Shown here piece after piece: positions 1 to 11,008 of a DNA stretch of 64,000 nucleotides (position 1 is its first letter; each line of letters begins with the position of its first letter). The DNA comes from Mytilinidion resinicola. Its lineage: Eukaryota; Ascomycota; Dothideomycetes; Mytilinidiales; Mytilinidiaceae. The translations under genes were made by a program, and so were the position numbers. Where the stretch lies: the NCBI RefSeq assembly GCF_010093595.1, contig NW_022985447.1, forward strand, positions 1,188,407-1,252,406, in the 5' to 3' direction. The notes beneath the pieces are model-generated. The model saw only the letters and a program-made list of their open reading frames with translations, did not search any database and was not told where the DNA came from.

Positions 1-3000
1 GGCTGCATCAGTCGCTATCGGCCCTGATGGCGTGGCGACTTCTCTTTTTTCTTCTTCTGAAAGCGTTAAGCATCGCCTACTGTGTGGGCGCTTTTTAATC
101 ATTAATGCGGCAAGAGCCGTGGTGTTGCACTCTTGTATATAGATGGGCTGGGGGCTGGGGGGGGGGGGGGATAAAAAAGGGTGAAAATGAAGAACAAACT
201 GTGGGAATGAATGAACCTCGAGCAGCTAGGCAGAGATGAAAGTGGGTTGCGTTTTTTTGATTTTTCGGCTGCGTGGAAAGCAGGCATCACCGCTTTCCAA
301 GGCTCCTTCCCACGTCTCTTTTGCTTGCTGGTAAATGCGCAGCATTCACGTGAGGGTGCCTCTGAACGGCAACTCTTGGCAGGCAGGTTGGAAACAAGTT
401 GTTTGAGCAAACCGTTGGAAAGTGCATGAACGACGCGCTCGCATTGCAGGCTAGCGGGCTTGGCGCGGGCGGTGATTAGTAAGCGGGTGAAATTTGGGCG
501 GAGGGGGGCCGCTGGTATGGATGGAGTGGATGCAGTGCTCCAACGTGGTGGGCGGATGGCATGGCGTGCGTTTTTGATGAGGTTGACTGTTTTGGCAATA
601 CGGTGGTAGCCTCATGTTTTTCGTTCGGCGCGGTGTCCGGATTCGGGAATGCGTGGCATGGTGGCATGGTGTGGTGTGTTTTGGTGGTTTGGAGTGAGGC
701 GGGCAGGCGAGCAAGAGGACCATCGTGTGGCACTGCTGCGGGGAAGGAGGGATGGATGTCCCGTGGAACGGGGTACGATGCAGGAGTGTGGAGGAGGCGT
801 GTTTGTGGGTTTGTTTTTGGGGCAGATGATGAGGATGTGATAGTGAGACGACGAATGGGGATGAGTTCGAGGCATGGCTAGTGGTGCGTGCTATCGAGGA
901 GTGAATCAAGAAGATAGAGAATTGTGTTTCGCTCATTACTTTGTATGTATAGAGGCTGAGAAATGAGATGATTGGGCGAGTCTGCATCGGGAGGCTCGCT
1001 CTCCCAAGCTTGCTCTTATGTTGTAGTACTAAGCAATTGAGCTGAGAGACAAAGCGTGATGGTGTCGATTCGGAATCACTGTTCATTCCCCGACTGGTGC
1101 TATGCCATCATTGTTGATGCCTCGCCTGATACGAAGTAATTTACTTGAACTGATACTGTTCCACGGCAGAATAGAGAAAAAACAAGTGCGATTGAAGTAC
1201 AAAGCTGACAAGCTAGGAAGCACCGCGAGAGACTGCTGAACTAGTACCGAGCATTTGGTGGTATGACCAATACTCATGGCGGTAACGTTGCTCGGATGAG
1301 TTGGTGTTTCAAGGCCTGGAGGCCTCGACATAGACGCCATTCGCTTGAACTCGGGCATCTAGAACCACGCGTTAATCGGGAAGGCGTTGGTTACGCAAGA
1401 GCCATGCCGAAGGCCATCGTAAGGTGTGTGTGGTGGAAATCTGACATGAAGGGATTGCATGGAGACACACAAACCATACCCCCGCGGTCCTTCAAAAAGG
1501 TTGTTACACCCTTCCTATCTAGGACCGAAACACGATATCAAAAAGACGCCCGTCCGCCCCGCTTGCAAGGCTGAACCCTCGGCCGTACCCATGTGTTCGC
1601 ATTGCCGGCAAGCAATCGGGTGCTCCACCATGCCGGTGTGGGTGCCCGCATGCGGAGCGGCCTCTGAGGCCCGCTGCGAGGGCGTGGATCCAGTTCCAGC
1701 CTGGAAGGCAGTTGGAGTGCGTGACGCTGTGCATATGCAGGCGTTCTTACAGAGCTCGTAAAAGCAGGCCCTACACGAATCGCAAGCTGGACGCGTATAG
1801 CACTCCACTGCGCAAAGGCAGCTTCCGCTCGCAGCCGTGAGAGTGGATTCCACCATGATGGTTTGGATCGCCTTCACAGCAGGGCTGCAGAGGCACGAAG
1901 CAGAGGAATGTTCGACGCATGTGTGCTACGATGGCTTTGGTGGTGCCTGCGAGGGGTACTTCTCAGCGTCAGGCCCGCCGTCTGGCAGCACTGCAGATGC
2001 TTCAGCGCTGGAGCAGAGGTGACTCAGTTGGGCAGAGCACGACATCAGGCAGAGGTGGTGAGCAGAGTGCGCTGGCGAAGTAGAAGTGCCGGGCATCAGG
2101 CGGTAGACACATGCTGAGAAACGCCCGGGCGAAGGACTGCGCCCTGGTTGTGAGCGGCGATGGCCTGACGATGTCCTCCGGATTGTCCCTCATGGTGTTG
2201 TCGTATATCGCCCTGTTAGTTGGTGGTTGCCTTCTTGCTGCGTCGTTAGTGATCCGCCATCCTTCAACGCCTCTGGTCCAAGCGGGGCGATCGACGAGTT
2301 CTAGTGGACTTCGACCTCCTCCCTTTGCGTTTCGCCGACGGCATTATCGCGTATCTCTCACACGAAAGCATAGTCAGCCTTGTTGGGCTCTACTTATCAA
2401 GATGCAAGCAATAGTGGTCGAAAGTACTGGCACGTTCCCGGATGTAACAGACATGGCCACAAAGGATACACCATCAGGCCGCGTCGCGTATCCGGAAGCT
2501 GTTCGCGATATTCAACACATTTCCAGCTTACTGGCGCTGGGTGTTTTCCGGTCAATGGCGTTGAGCCTCCAGATGCTTTTGGATGGCGAATAGTAGGTCG
2601 CGAGGGCGGCCGTGAAGGCATCTCATCTTCTGGTTGCCTTCTTTACGCCCGACGCATGGGACGCACGCTCCTCACCGGCGGGAACCCACAGCAGCCACTC
2701 GAATTCTGAGGCAAGCACACGAAACAGGGAAACGCCAATCAGCGACTGTCAGAGGTCCAGCCTGGTGTTATCAGCTGGTCCTTGACCGATCGCCTTGTAC
2801 GTGGTACCAAAGTCGTGCATGAGGCCTGGTCGTGGGAGACCTGGTCAAGCAAGACAAACACAGACATGATACTCAAGGTAGGAAGAGATGTCTATATATC
2901 TCACACCGCAATCCCTTCTCCGCCTTATTTGTCAGGTTGATACCCCTCACTCTCAACTTTCTTCTTAAGCGTAAAGGCGCTCTGCCTGACACTTCGAATT

Positions 3001-3081
3001 ATCTTATCGTCTTCCTCCACCTGACCGCCTATATTCTCACGTTATCTATTACCTAAACAATCACTCAATCATATTCACCAC
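1..3081. other. Left-end region without a supportable gene
   Basis: I see no multi-exon gene or conserved domain here. Open frames exist on both strands (for example 451-1086 minus, 1515-1877 minus and 2111-2593 plus), but they are low-complexity or overlap one another, and I recognise none of them. The only distinct element is a poly-G run near the start. The last few hundred bases are pyrimidine-rich and end in a CAATCACTCAATCATATT-type leader, consistent with the promoter and 5' UTR of the gene at 3082. Confidence 0.5.
157..170 (+). repeat. Poly-G homopolymer of 14 bases
   Basis: Fourteen consecutive G bases, preceded by GGGGG-C-T, make a G-rich patch on the plus strand. It is intergenic. 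A homopolymer this long is prone to slippage in replication and in sequencing. Confidence 0.9.
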
Positions 3082-5388
3082 ATGATCCCCACAATGGTGG
3101 GAGGACATGGTGGGCAACCACTCCCGCAAGGAGACCAGTTCCGACATGTGCAGCAAGTGGGACCAAGGGCCTCTCTTAGTCAATTCCCTGTCTATGATGG
3201 CTTTATCCCCCAATACACAGGATGGATTCTCAAAAAAGTGCCCCTCGATGACCTTCCACAAGGCATGGAACCCTCCTGGCAGCGAGTCCGTCAAATCCCC
3301 ATGAGAGTACCCATGAGCGATCTTATGTTGCAAGTTAAGAAGCCGCGCTCCAGAAAGGAAAAGGCACCCCGCTCTGTTCAGAGCGAATATGATGGTCTCA
3401 AATCCGACCATATGCGCCTCCAGATTGATAGGCTCATCGACGAGCAGAATATCGAGCTTTCCCGGTCTACCAGGGACATCGAATGGACTATGGCTAGTAT
3501 TGATGTAGAATGGAAGGACATCAACCGGATTCAGATACAAGTAGCTTCAATCACAGTCATACTGAAGACCCAAGTAAAGGCAAATGTCATGTCTAGCCAT
3601 TTCAGCGACCATCAGGATCCATACTTCGCACGTGAGCCCAAAGCCAGCAATGGGAATGCCCAAAGCCAGAAACAAACCCAAGGAGGAAAGTCCTCGCAAC
3701 AAAATTCAGGGAATCCCCAAGGTCAAAACCAGAAGCAAGCCCAACATCCAGGACAGCATCAGGGGCCGAATGCTGGGAATCAAGGACAAAACAGACCCAA
3801 TACCCAGAATCAAGGCTTCCCAACCCCAACCCTACCCCCACCCCCACCTCCGCCTCCGCCTCCGCCTCCGCCTCCAGCTCCTCAGCAGCAGCAAAAGCAG
3901 CAGATGCAGCAGCAAATGCAGCAGCCTCCACCACCACCACCGCCCCCTCCTGCTCCGCAGCAACAGCAACAGCAGAACCGCCCTCAGAACCAGCAGCCTC
4001 AGATGGCCCCACCTCCTCCACCGCCGCCGCCACCTCCACCACCTCAACATGTCGTGCCACAGCAAATGGGTGGAATGCCGCAGCAGATGGGTGGTATGCC
4101 ACAACAGATGGGCGGTATGCCAAAACCACATCAGCAGCCAAGCATGCGATTCGAGCCACCGAAGTTTCCAAAAGTGAAGGACAGCGAAGCTTATCACAAG
4201 CAAAAGGCCAAGATACTCCATCATCCCACCGACGATGATGTTTCAGACTACTCCGACACCGATCTTAGCTCAGAAGATGAAGAGGATGACTACATCGACC
4301 AACGCAACCGCCGTCACTCGCCCGAGAAACCCTCCACCCAGCGCAAACCTCAAAAGGTCTACCCACCCCCTCCCATGGGCAAGAACCTGAAAAGACAACC
4401 CAGCCCCCCAACCACAAACCCTAGTACAACAATCATCAACATCACCCAGCCCGCCCCTATTGATCGCCGTTCTGAAATGTACCCGGAAACCCGAAGCTTA
4501 GCCTACGACCCCGTTTCGAAGGTGAAGGGCTGGATCGAGCCCCCTCATCACCGCAACCACTCTGACCAAGAGTCCGACGACTCGTTCTACGATGCTGGCG
4601 CCTCTGTCTTCTCCCGCTCTGGCAGCTCCGATTTCACAAGTCCACCGTCCCCACCCAGCAGCCTCGAAGACGACTACCCACCAACGCGAAAGGGGTCGCT
4701 ATTCAAGCACGACACAGCAACTGAACATCGCCGCCCAAAGCCTGTGTACAGAAACCATGGCCCGCCTACGCCGCACCGCGAGCCCCAGCAGCACCGTGAA
4801 CTCCAGCAGTATAGCGAGCCCCCACAATATCGCGAGCCACAGCACTATCGCGAGCCCCAGCAGTACCGTCATCCCCAGCAGGACCGTCAGCCCCAGCAGT
4901 ACCCCCAGCCCCAGCAACAGCGCGAGCCCCCGCAGTACCGCCAGCCACTTCGTCGCCGTGAGAGCGAGCCGGTACATCCAAAGTACGACCACCCCCCACA
5001 GACGCCGTCTGATATGATAACCTACCGCTACGTCTCCTCGGACGGGCGTACCGAGCACAATGACTACCCATGGCATGCGCCCCAGCAGCAGCAGCAACAA
5101 CAACGGCGGTCTATCACGTGGGACAGCGGACACCCGCAAAACGTGCCGCGCTGGATGGCTAACGAGGTGCCTCGGTATGGTGGTCCGCCCCGGCTACCTG
5201 CGCCGGAGTATCCGCCGTTGGAGGAGCGAGAGACGCAGGCGCAGCGGCGGCAGCGAGAAATGATAGAGGAGAGTATGGAGTATATGAAGCTTACTCGGGA
5301 GAAGAAGATGGCGCCGCCTCCGCCATGGGGTGGGCGGAGACGGGGAGGGCCGTTGCTGCCCTATCCAGTCACCGGGATGATGAAATGA
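3082..5388 (+). CDS. Proline/glutamine-rich low-complexity protein, unknown function
   Basis: A single-exon frame of 768 codons. I do not recognise the family. Residues 1-190 are ordinary sequence with a charged, partly helical stretch (about 95-160). Residues about 195-345 are disordered: a Q/N/G-rich part, then three poly-proline runs separated by Gln runs, then three exact QQMGGMP heptads. An acidic patch (DVSDYSDTDLSSEDEEDD) follows near residue 390. Residues about 560-640 are built from degenerate YREPQQ units. The C-terminus is basic with Arg-rich segments. Proline tracts of this kind often bind SH3, WW or profilin domains, and Q/P-rich proteins are common among transcription or cytoskeleton adaptors, but nothing here decides a role. 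The ATG at 3082 is used; a second in-frame ATG lies at 3094. Coding is supported by length and by sensible composition outside the repeats. Confidence 0.75.
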   Translation: MIPTMVGGHGGQPLPQGDQFRHVQQVGPRASLSQFPVYDGFIPQYTGWILKKVPLDDLPQGMEPSWQRVRQIPMRVPMSDLMLQVKKPRSRKEKAPRSVQSEYDGLKSDHMRLQIDRLIDEQNIELSRSTRDIEWTMASIDVEWKDINRIQIQVASITVILKTQVKANVMSSHFSDHQDPYFAREPKASNGNAQSQKQTQGGKSSQQNSGNPQGQNQKQAQHPGQHQGPNAGNQGQNRPNTQNQGFPTPTLPPPPPPPPPPPPPPAPQQQQKQQMQQQMQQPPPPPPPPPAPQQQQQQNRPQNQQPQMAPPPPPPPPPPPPQHVVPQQMGGMPQQMGGMPQQMGGMPKPHQQPSMRFEPPKFPKVKDSEAYHKQKAKILHHPTDDDVSDYSDTDLSSEDEEDDYIDQRNRRHSPEKPSTQRKPQKVYPPPPMGKNLKRQPSPPTTNPSTTIINITQPAPIDRRSEMYPETRSLAYDPVSKVKGWIEPPHHRNHSDQESDDSFYDAGASVFSRSGSSDFTSPPSPPSSLEDDYPPTRKGSLFKHDTATEHRRPKPVYRNHGPPTPHREPQQHRELQQYSEPPQYREPQHYREPQQYRHPQQDRQPQQYPQPQQQREPPQYRQPLRRRESEPVHPKYDHPPQTPSDMITYRYVSSDGRTEHNDYPWHAPQQQQQQQRRSITWDSGHPQNVPRWMANEVPRYGGPPRLPAPEYPPLEERETQAQRRQREMIEESMEYMKLTREKKMAPPPPWGGRRRGGPLLPYPVTGMMK
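4060..4122 (+). repeat. Three tandem 21-bp units encoding QQMGGMP
   Basis: Three direct 21-base copies each encode QQMGGMP. Synonymous third-base differences between copies show they are not a very recent slippage product. They sit inside the Pro/Gln-rich protein, just after its last poly-proline run. Confidence 0.9.
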
Positions 5389-6629
5389 CGCAAATCAAGT
5401 GCAATTGGAGGAGGAGGTAGCTTGATAACGAGGCTCTCGTTCCGGAGTTGATTGATGGGTATGCCTCTACATTCTTGGCTTGTGTTTATATATCCTGTAG
5501 TACTTCATACTTCATCCTGATGGTTAGTTAGATGCGGTGCGTGGTCAAAAGTTGTATGGTAGCACTTCAATTCGGATTTCTGTATTCTCGACCTCGAACG
5601 TCTGTAGTGAGTGAGCTTGAGTGCTCGGACCGTAGCGTGCATACCGCCATCTGAAGTCCTCCGACTTGTTCTAGAATTCGCGAACAAAACCGATAGCACT
5701 CTTGTCTGCATATACCCGTTGACCACCGTGTGGAGTCCTCCAATAAACCCAGAAAATCCAGAATAGAACTCACAGCAGCCTTGTCTGCGTACGACCGTTG
5801 ACTACCGTGTGAAGTCCTCCAATGCACCCCGGAAATCCAGAACAAAACTCACAGTATTCAGCATGCACTCCACGCCTCCGAAGCTCTTTAATCCAACAAG
5901 GAACCTTCCTACCTACACTTGAGCTTTTCCGAAGCCACTCTCTAACCAAATAATAACCGTACTACTCCTGATTCATTGCTCGAAGCATCGGCGGACAGAA
6001 GGCCAGAGCAAGGGTGGAAGATGCTAGGAGCGGCCCACATGACCCGCCATCGTCTCTTTTATTGGCGCGTACAAATGTCGTTGTTAATTATCGAAGAAGC
6101 GCGAAATGGAGTTTCGCACCAGGACGCGGAGACTAGGCCCTGCGGTGCAAGACGTATGTTTCCGTGGTCGGCTGATTGAATGGCATGCCGGGCACCATGA
6201 GTATGCATGCGGAGAATAAATCCTGCCCATTACAGGCAGAGAGAAGCGGTGTGCTCCGAGTCAAAAAGGAAGGCATGAGAGTTGACGTTCGATGAGGCTC
6301 TGTGGCTTAGTCGCAGAACTACGCTAGCCGGCAAAACACGGAGAGTGGCGCGTGACGAGACCAGCACGGATGGGGCCGGAAATTGGGGCAGTCACATGGT
6401 CTAGGCTTTTGAGCAAATGCCCAACTGTCTACCCCTCGCCAGGATGTGCAAACTTCAACAGCGCCTTGAAGACGCCCCCCTTTCAGCAAAGTTGGTGTCG
6501 TCTCTCAGGTAAGCAATGCACCGTGCCCTGCAGCTTTCTCCCATTTTTATTAACATGCCGTTTATTTAGAGATCTACGCGCAGCCTATCAAAACAAGCCA
6601 CCCACCAACTCCATTTACCTACACTACCC
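5389..6629. other. Intergenic region with a tandem repeat
   Basis: No supportable gene. The proximal part should hold the 3' end of the Pro/Gln-rich gene. A 79-bp tandem repeat lies in the middle. Nothing recognisable is seen between about 5870 and 6629 except the upstream region of the small gene at 6630. Confidence 0.5.
5640..5862 (+). repeat. 79-bp tandem repeat, about 2.8 diverged copies
   Basis: The octamer AGTCCTCC recurs at 5655, 5734 and 5813, exactly 79 bases apart. Each copy also carries a GAAC(A/T)AAAC-like box, CTTGTCTGC and CGTTGAC(T/C)ACCGTGT. Copies 2 and 3 are close to each other and copy 1 is more diverged. The unit is too long and too uniform, without spacers, to be a CRISPR array. 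Confidence 0.85.
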
Positions 6630-7102
6630 ATGCCATCGCATCTCCAGCAGTTCCTAATACATATTGATAAGGGACTGGAAGAGTGGGAGGCGCAACATGC
6701 GAAAGAATATACTGCTACAAATGTGCGCCCAACTACCCTACTGAAGTGTCCTGCGGAGGGGCAGCTATCTGTCCTACAAGGTCAGATAGCAAGTGATCTG
6801 ATGAGGCAATTTCCAGATGTACGTTTCTCTTAGCCTTCACTAATATGTATATCTAAATATACCAGCTCTTGCAGCGCTGGGGAATTTTCCAAGCGGTTCC
6901 ACCTGGATCAGACATAACCAACAAAAGTGATCAGATAGTTATCCCCATTCGAATCACGAAGCCTAGCGTATACATAACCCAAACCAAAGAATCCCCAGAT
7001 CGCAAAAGTATCTCTTTGGACTATGCTATCTTCTGCGCCGCTGGGCAGTCAGCATTTATCAGCGACGGCGTGAGCTTTGTAGCGTGGATGCGGAGAGACT
7101 AG
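6630..7102 (+). CDS. Small two-exon hypothetical protein (141 aa)
   Basis: Exon 1 is 6630-6818 and exon 2 is 6866-7102. The 47-nt intron has a GTACGT donor and a CCAG acceptor, and both exons join in phase 0. The protein starts MPSHLQQFLIHIDKGLEEW and has an amphipathic helical N-terminal half. The C-terminal half is beta-rich with alternating hydrophobic residues (IVIPIRITKPSVYITQ). I do not recognise a family. The clean splice junction and continuous frame on both sides support a real gene, but without homology the start codon is a guess. No signal peptide or membrane segment is evident. Confidence 0.5.
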
Positions 7103-8638
7103 TCGGTTCGTTGGAGGGGAATATCGGAGAGGTTGGTTAGCATGCTGGGGTTTCTATGCGAACGTGTCGTTGTGGTAGTTGTTTTGGATGTCGGAGGGGT
7201 TGGTTAGCATGCTAATTCTTTTCCTAGTAGGGTCCAGGAGCGGATTGGGTTCGTCGCGCCGTCCTCTCGTTTCCTTTTTTCATTATTTTTCAAGGAAAGG
7301 ATGGCCATATCCTTAAATGGCCACAGAACAAGTGAGTTTACTTCCCTCTAGGTGCCTGTGATCTTTTATTGATATCTCGAGCAGAAAACATACATAAAGC
7401 CAGAAAACCCAAATACTCGATTGTCTCATGGGCTTGCCCCCTTCGAAGCACGACTACGAAGACGAGGCTTCGATAAGTCCAGGGTGAGGGCTCTTCCAAA
7501 GCGATTCATTCGCGTCAGCGTAGATTATGCTAACATCGAATCAAGCTCCTTCACAGTCTTTACACACCGTCGATACACTGAGTGGTCGATATGGCTGGGG
7601 GGGGCGATCTGCCTGCAAGCCGGTGCTCGAACAATCTCTCTACTGGGGCTTAAGCAATCTCTCCACCGGGGCTAAAGAATTCTTTCCACTGGGGCTCAAG
7701 CATTTTCTTCGTTGCGACCACTGCACCCCGTCGATCACATGAACGGTCAGTACAGCTGTACATCGAGCGTCTCCACAGACACTCAAGCATCCGCAACGGG
7801 ACTCAAGGGGTCTCTTCCTTGCGGTCTCTGCACCCCATCGATCACATGAACTATCGGTACAATCAAGAACGGATGAAGGGTTCTAGCAGAAGGCTGAGCT
7901 TGTATTGGGAATGGTCCTAGGTCAAGGCTAGGTCTGGATGGAGGATGGGCTTGGATTGAGAATGATTCTACATGGAGGCTAGGTCTGGAATAGAGGATGG
8001 GTCTGGTCGGAGGACGGTTCTGAATGGAGGATAACGCATGAATGGCCATAGATGGATGATACAGCATGGATGATGGACGGTGGGCATACTGGTAGCAAGT
8101 GTGGCTGGGGTACTCTATTGGTCGAGCGAGGGTCAAGCCGGAGGTAACGCCAGTGGGAATGATACTTTCGGATATTGGATAAGTCACGTTGATGTGGACT
8201 CATGAACGTCTTGAGGACAACCCCTGCGAGCTCGCAGGGCAGGGAAGAGTCGTATCGCACTTAAAGAACTCACGCCATCTCAACAACGTGCTTATATTGC
8301 AGAGCAAAGAAATGGAGCAAAATCTCATGGTGACTCACTGGGCTCATATTTGGAGTGAATCTAATGGATACGCATCTGGAAATGAGAAGAAGTGGATTTT
8401 CTGAAATGCCGATAGAGAGGCGAACGCCCCTGATTTTGGAAATCCTTGTTAGGATCATACACGACCAAGTAGTACCATTGAGCGCGCCTCCTAAGTTACA
8501 TAAGAAAGTAGCATAAAGAGAATTCTTTACAACCTTGGTAGAGTACTAAGACATGATCTTACGTACACTTATTTACCACTACCCAGGGTAACCCATTGAG
8601 CTTACTTGTCCGCTAGGCCATCTGGCGTCCTAAAGCGC
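7103..8638. other. Intergenic region rich in degenerate repeats
   Basis: No supportable gene. It holds a 3 x 23-bp tandem repeat (7632-7700), a diverged direct repeat of about 65 bp (copies from 7691 and 7798, both containing GATCACATGAAC), and a GGATGG-rich degenerate minisatellite at about 7900-8060 in which GGCTAGGTCTGGA recurs 52 bp apart. The rest is unremarkable. The 3' end of the minus-strand gene at 8639 enters from the right. Confidence 0.6.
7632..7700 (+). repeat. Three tandem 23-bp units
   Basis: Three adjacent 23-base units share the pattern ..AATCTCTCYAC(T/C)GGGGCTHAAG, with a few substitutions per copy. The array overlaps the start of the first copy of the 65-bp direct repeat that follows. 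Confidence 0.8.
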
Positions 8639-9805
8639 TCAACAGTTGAAAATCGTACTGCATTGCGCATCGCTAAAGTCGCCAATGAAGGTCCTCGATT
8701 TGTCTCTAGATTCAATATTGTGAAAATAACTGGGAGCTGATGGAGCTCCTTGTGCTGCAGGCTGTGTACCGTATCGCCCAATGAAATTCTTGGCCTCATC
8801 GTATGAGGTAACTTGCTTGTACTCATTTCCGGCGAACACAAACGGATTCAAGCCATTGATGAGTTCACCTCGCTGTGCTGGTGGCATTTCAAAGGACGGT
8901 GTGGGCTGTCGTTGGCCATGAGGGGAGTGTCTCTGCCCATAGGCGATAGCAAGAGCGTCGCTTTGGGACTGCGGGCTTGGAAATATTTGGTCGTAATGCG
9001 ATAGCCCCGCAGAAGAAGCAGGAGGAGGTGGAATTACTTCCTGTTTATGGCGTCTAAAAGGGTTGGTGGGGCTGCCCACACCTACTGCCGTAGCCAGGGC
9101 CGGTAACGTGTCGGGGTCTGAGGGTTCATCCGCATCGTCGACATCGCATTGATGGGGTTTGCTTGCTTCTGGCTACGACTTGTAAGCATAAGTTACGGTA
9201 CATAGGGCGATTCAGAGTGGGAGTACCTTTTCAGCTCGCAAGGCATCTAAATTTTGCGAAGAAGGGTCTGGTTTCTCTAGGTTGTGTCTTTGGGCTCGTA
9301 CTCTTGGTGACTTCGCCCGGCTGCGGTGTACCTCCCCTTCAAGGTAGCTGGCTGATCCTCCTGTCTTCTGAATTGCTGGCATCATGAATCCGCCGTACGT
9401 CCCGAGTATGCAGAGCGCGAGGGAGCTTTTGTTTTCCTCAAGCTGTGAGAAGCCTTTGGATATTTTGTCCTCTCTGTGAGCGGACCAAATAGCCCTCCAA
9501 CACCTCTTTCCAGGCTTTTTTGACGTGTCTTTTAGGGCTTGTGAGAGGGTGCGATGGAGGTTCTTGACAGTGTCAAGAAGAGTTTCAAGGTGTCGAGCGA
9601 TGAGATCGGTCTTTAAGGCTTCCGTCTCAGCTATGAGGCGTGCCGTCTGGACAAGTTGCTCGACCTGATTGGCCAGTTGGGCGTATCGTTCTGGTGCCCT
9701 TTGGGCTTGCTGATACAGGTCATGGAGCCCGATGACAATAACGCCGCCGTAATGAATAATTTGCCCTACGCTTGCAATCACCCCGAGAACTTCGATTCCA
9801 GCCAT
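8639..9805 (-). CDS. NLR-associated helical domain protein with two HET-s-like C-terminal pseudo-repeats
   Basis: Exon 1 (9805-9332) and exon 2 (9172-8639) join in phase 0 across an intron with a GTACAC donor and TAG acceptor, giving 335 residues. Residues 1-150 are an all-helical domain (starts MAGIEVLGVIASVGQIIHYG; later GFSQLEENKSSLALCI). It resembles the helical N-terminal domains of fungal STAND/NLR proteins (SesA/NACHT_N-like). A disordered Pro/Gln/Ser-rich linker follows. At the extreme C-terminus are two related segments: residues about 274-293 (VTSYDEAKNFIG core) and 306-325 (IESRDKSRTFIG core). Helical domain, linker and two terminal pseudo-repeats is the layout of HET-S-type proteins, where the repeats form a beta-solenoid amyloid. 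The helical domain and the paired segments are seen; membrane activity and amyloid formation are inferred. The initiator ATG is the first in frame at the domain's conserved start. No NLR partner lies next to it. Confidence 0.65.
8672..8827 (-). repeat. Two imperfect 20-residue pseudo-repeats (HET-s-related amyloid motif candidate)
   Basis: Repeat 1 is encoded at 8827-8768 and repeat 2 at 8731-8672. They share the pattern [QN]-[VI]-x-S-x-D-[EK]-[AS]-[KR]-x-F-I-G-[RD]-[YF] and are 32 residues apart from core to core. A conserved basic position precedes the x-[hydrophobic]-hydrophobic-Gly end, as in HET-s-related amyloid motifs. A short Gly/Ala/Pro-rich segment separates them, and an aromatic-containing tail ends the protein. 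Confidence 0.6.
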
Positions 9806-11008
9806 CTTGGATCGGTTGCCTCCAATGATAAGACCAGGGCTGGCCGGTTGAATGACCAAGGGTTCCGAGGGCGTTCACGCGCATATAGGTGATTCCAAGC
9901 GGCCACAGTGCGTTGTCACTCCGCTTCGGGATGCCGAACTGTACACCAAGTGGTAAGGCTGACCGGAAGAAACAAGCTCGTGCAGTGTAACACTCCATCA
10001 AGTCGATCGAATAAATCTGGGTATTTGTGAGCGACAACTTGCACTCTACGCGCAACCGATCGTTTCGAGTGAGCAGAGAGTACATTTATGTCTGCTCAAT
10101 CTGCAAGGCTTTGTATCAGACCGCCGCTCCCTGAGGCACACCTCGAGGCGCGAATGTAGAGGCCTTACGAATCTGCCAAAGTGGACCTTCTACGTCCAGG
10201 AGTTGTCTCTGGAAGTTGTAACCGTACTGAGTGGAGGAGCCGATTGGGTAGGGCGAGAAATGCGGGTGTCAAGAGGCGAACTTGCCATGGAAAAAGGCAA
10301 ATGATTGCGGTAAGGCGCCATTGCCACGTCGACAAGCTTCCTGAATTAGCCTGACCGCAGGCGCTTATTGCAAGAAAATGCTTAGAATGTGACTTCGAAT
10401 CGCGATTATGCCCAGCGATTTCTAAAAGGCTGAAAGGCAGTTTCACCGCCCAAACTCGACAGAGCCCCTTAGATTGGATGCTCGGGAGTTGCGGCAGCCC
10501 ACTGCATATGGCCGATCAATCAGGGTGCGCGATGTACCGACAGAATGGTTTGATTTCGCGAGTGGCTGAAGACGCATGAAATCCGGTGAAGACTCCCATG
10601 CATGCACAACGCCCGATTTAGCACTTGCCGTGCCCACTCCTAGATGAAATGCGGCTCAAATTTCAGTGCGCTTTAGCTGTCATTTCGACCTTAAGTCGAT
10701 TGATAGCACACACATGGTACCAATCCAGATAGTTAATACAGATAATCGCCGTCTCATGCTGCATGATAATCGGTCCGTCTTTACTTCGTCATCCTTTATT
10801 GGTACGCTGTCCGAGAGTCGATCATCCTTCATGTCGACCATTCAAGCCAGTAGATAGACAGACAGACAGATATATTCTTTGCGATGATTTAGCTTCAGTG
10901 AGGATCCATGCAGCGGCTGTCTATGGAGCGCATATCTCTCTTTGAGGAGGAAACCAGCCCACGCTGGGAAAAACCTCTCCCTAGACCGGCTACAGCAACC
11001 GTCTTCCT
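9806..11008. other. Intergenic region between two minus-strand genes
   Basis: The 9806-10100 part should be the upstream region of the helical-domain gene. Minus-strand open frames at 10165-10446 and 10443-10637 have no recognisable features and no consistent splice structure. Nothing further is seen, apart from a short CAGACAGACAGA microsatellite at about 10855-10870. Confidence 0.5.
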
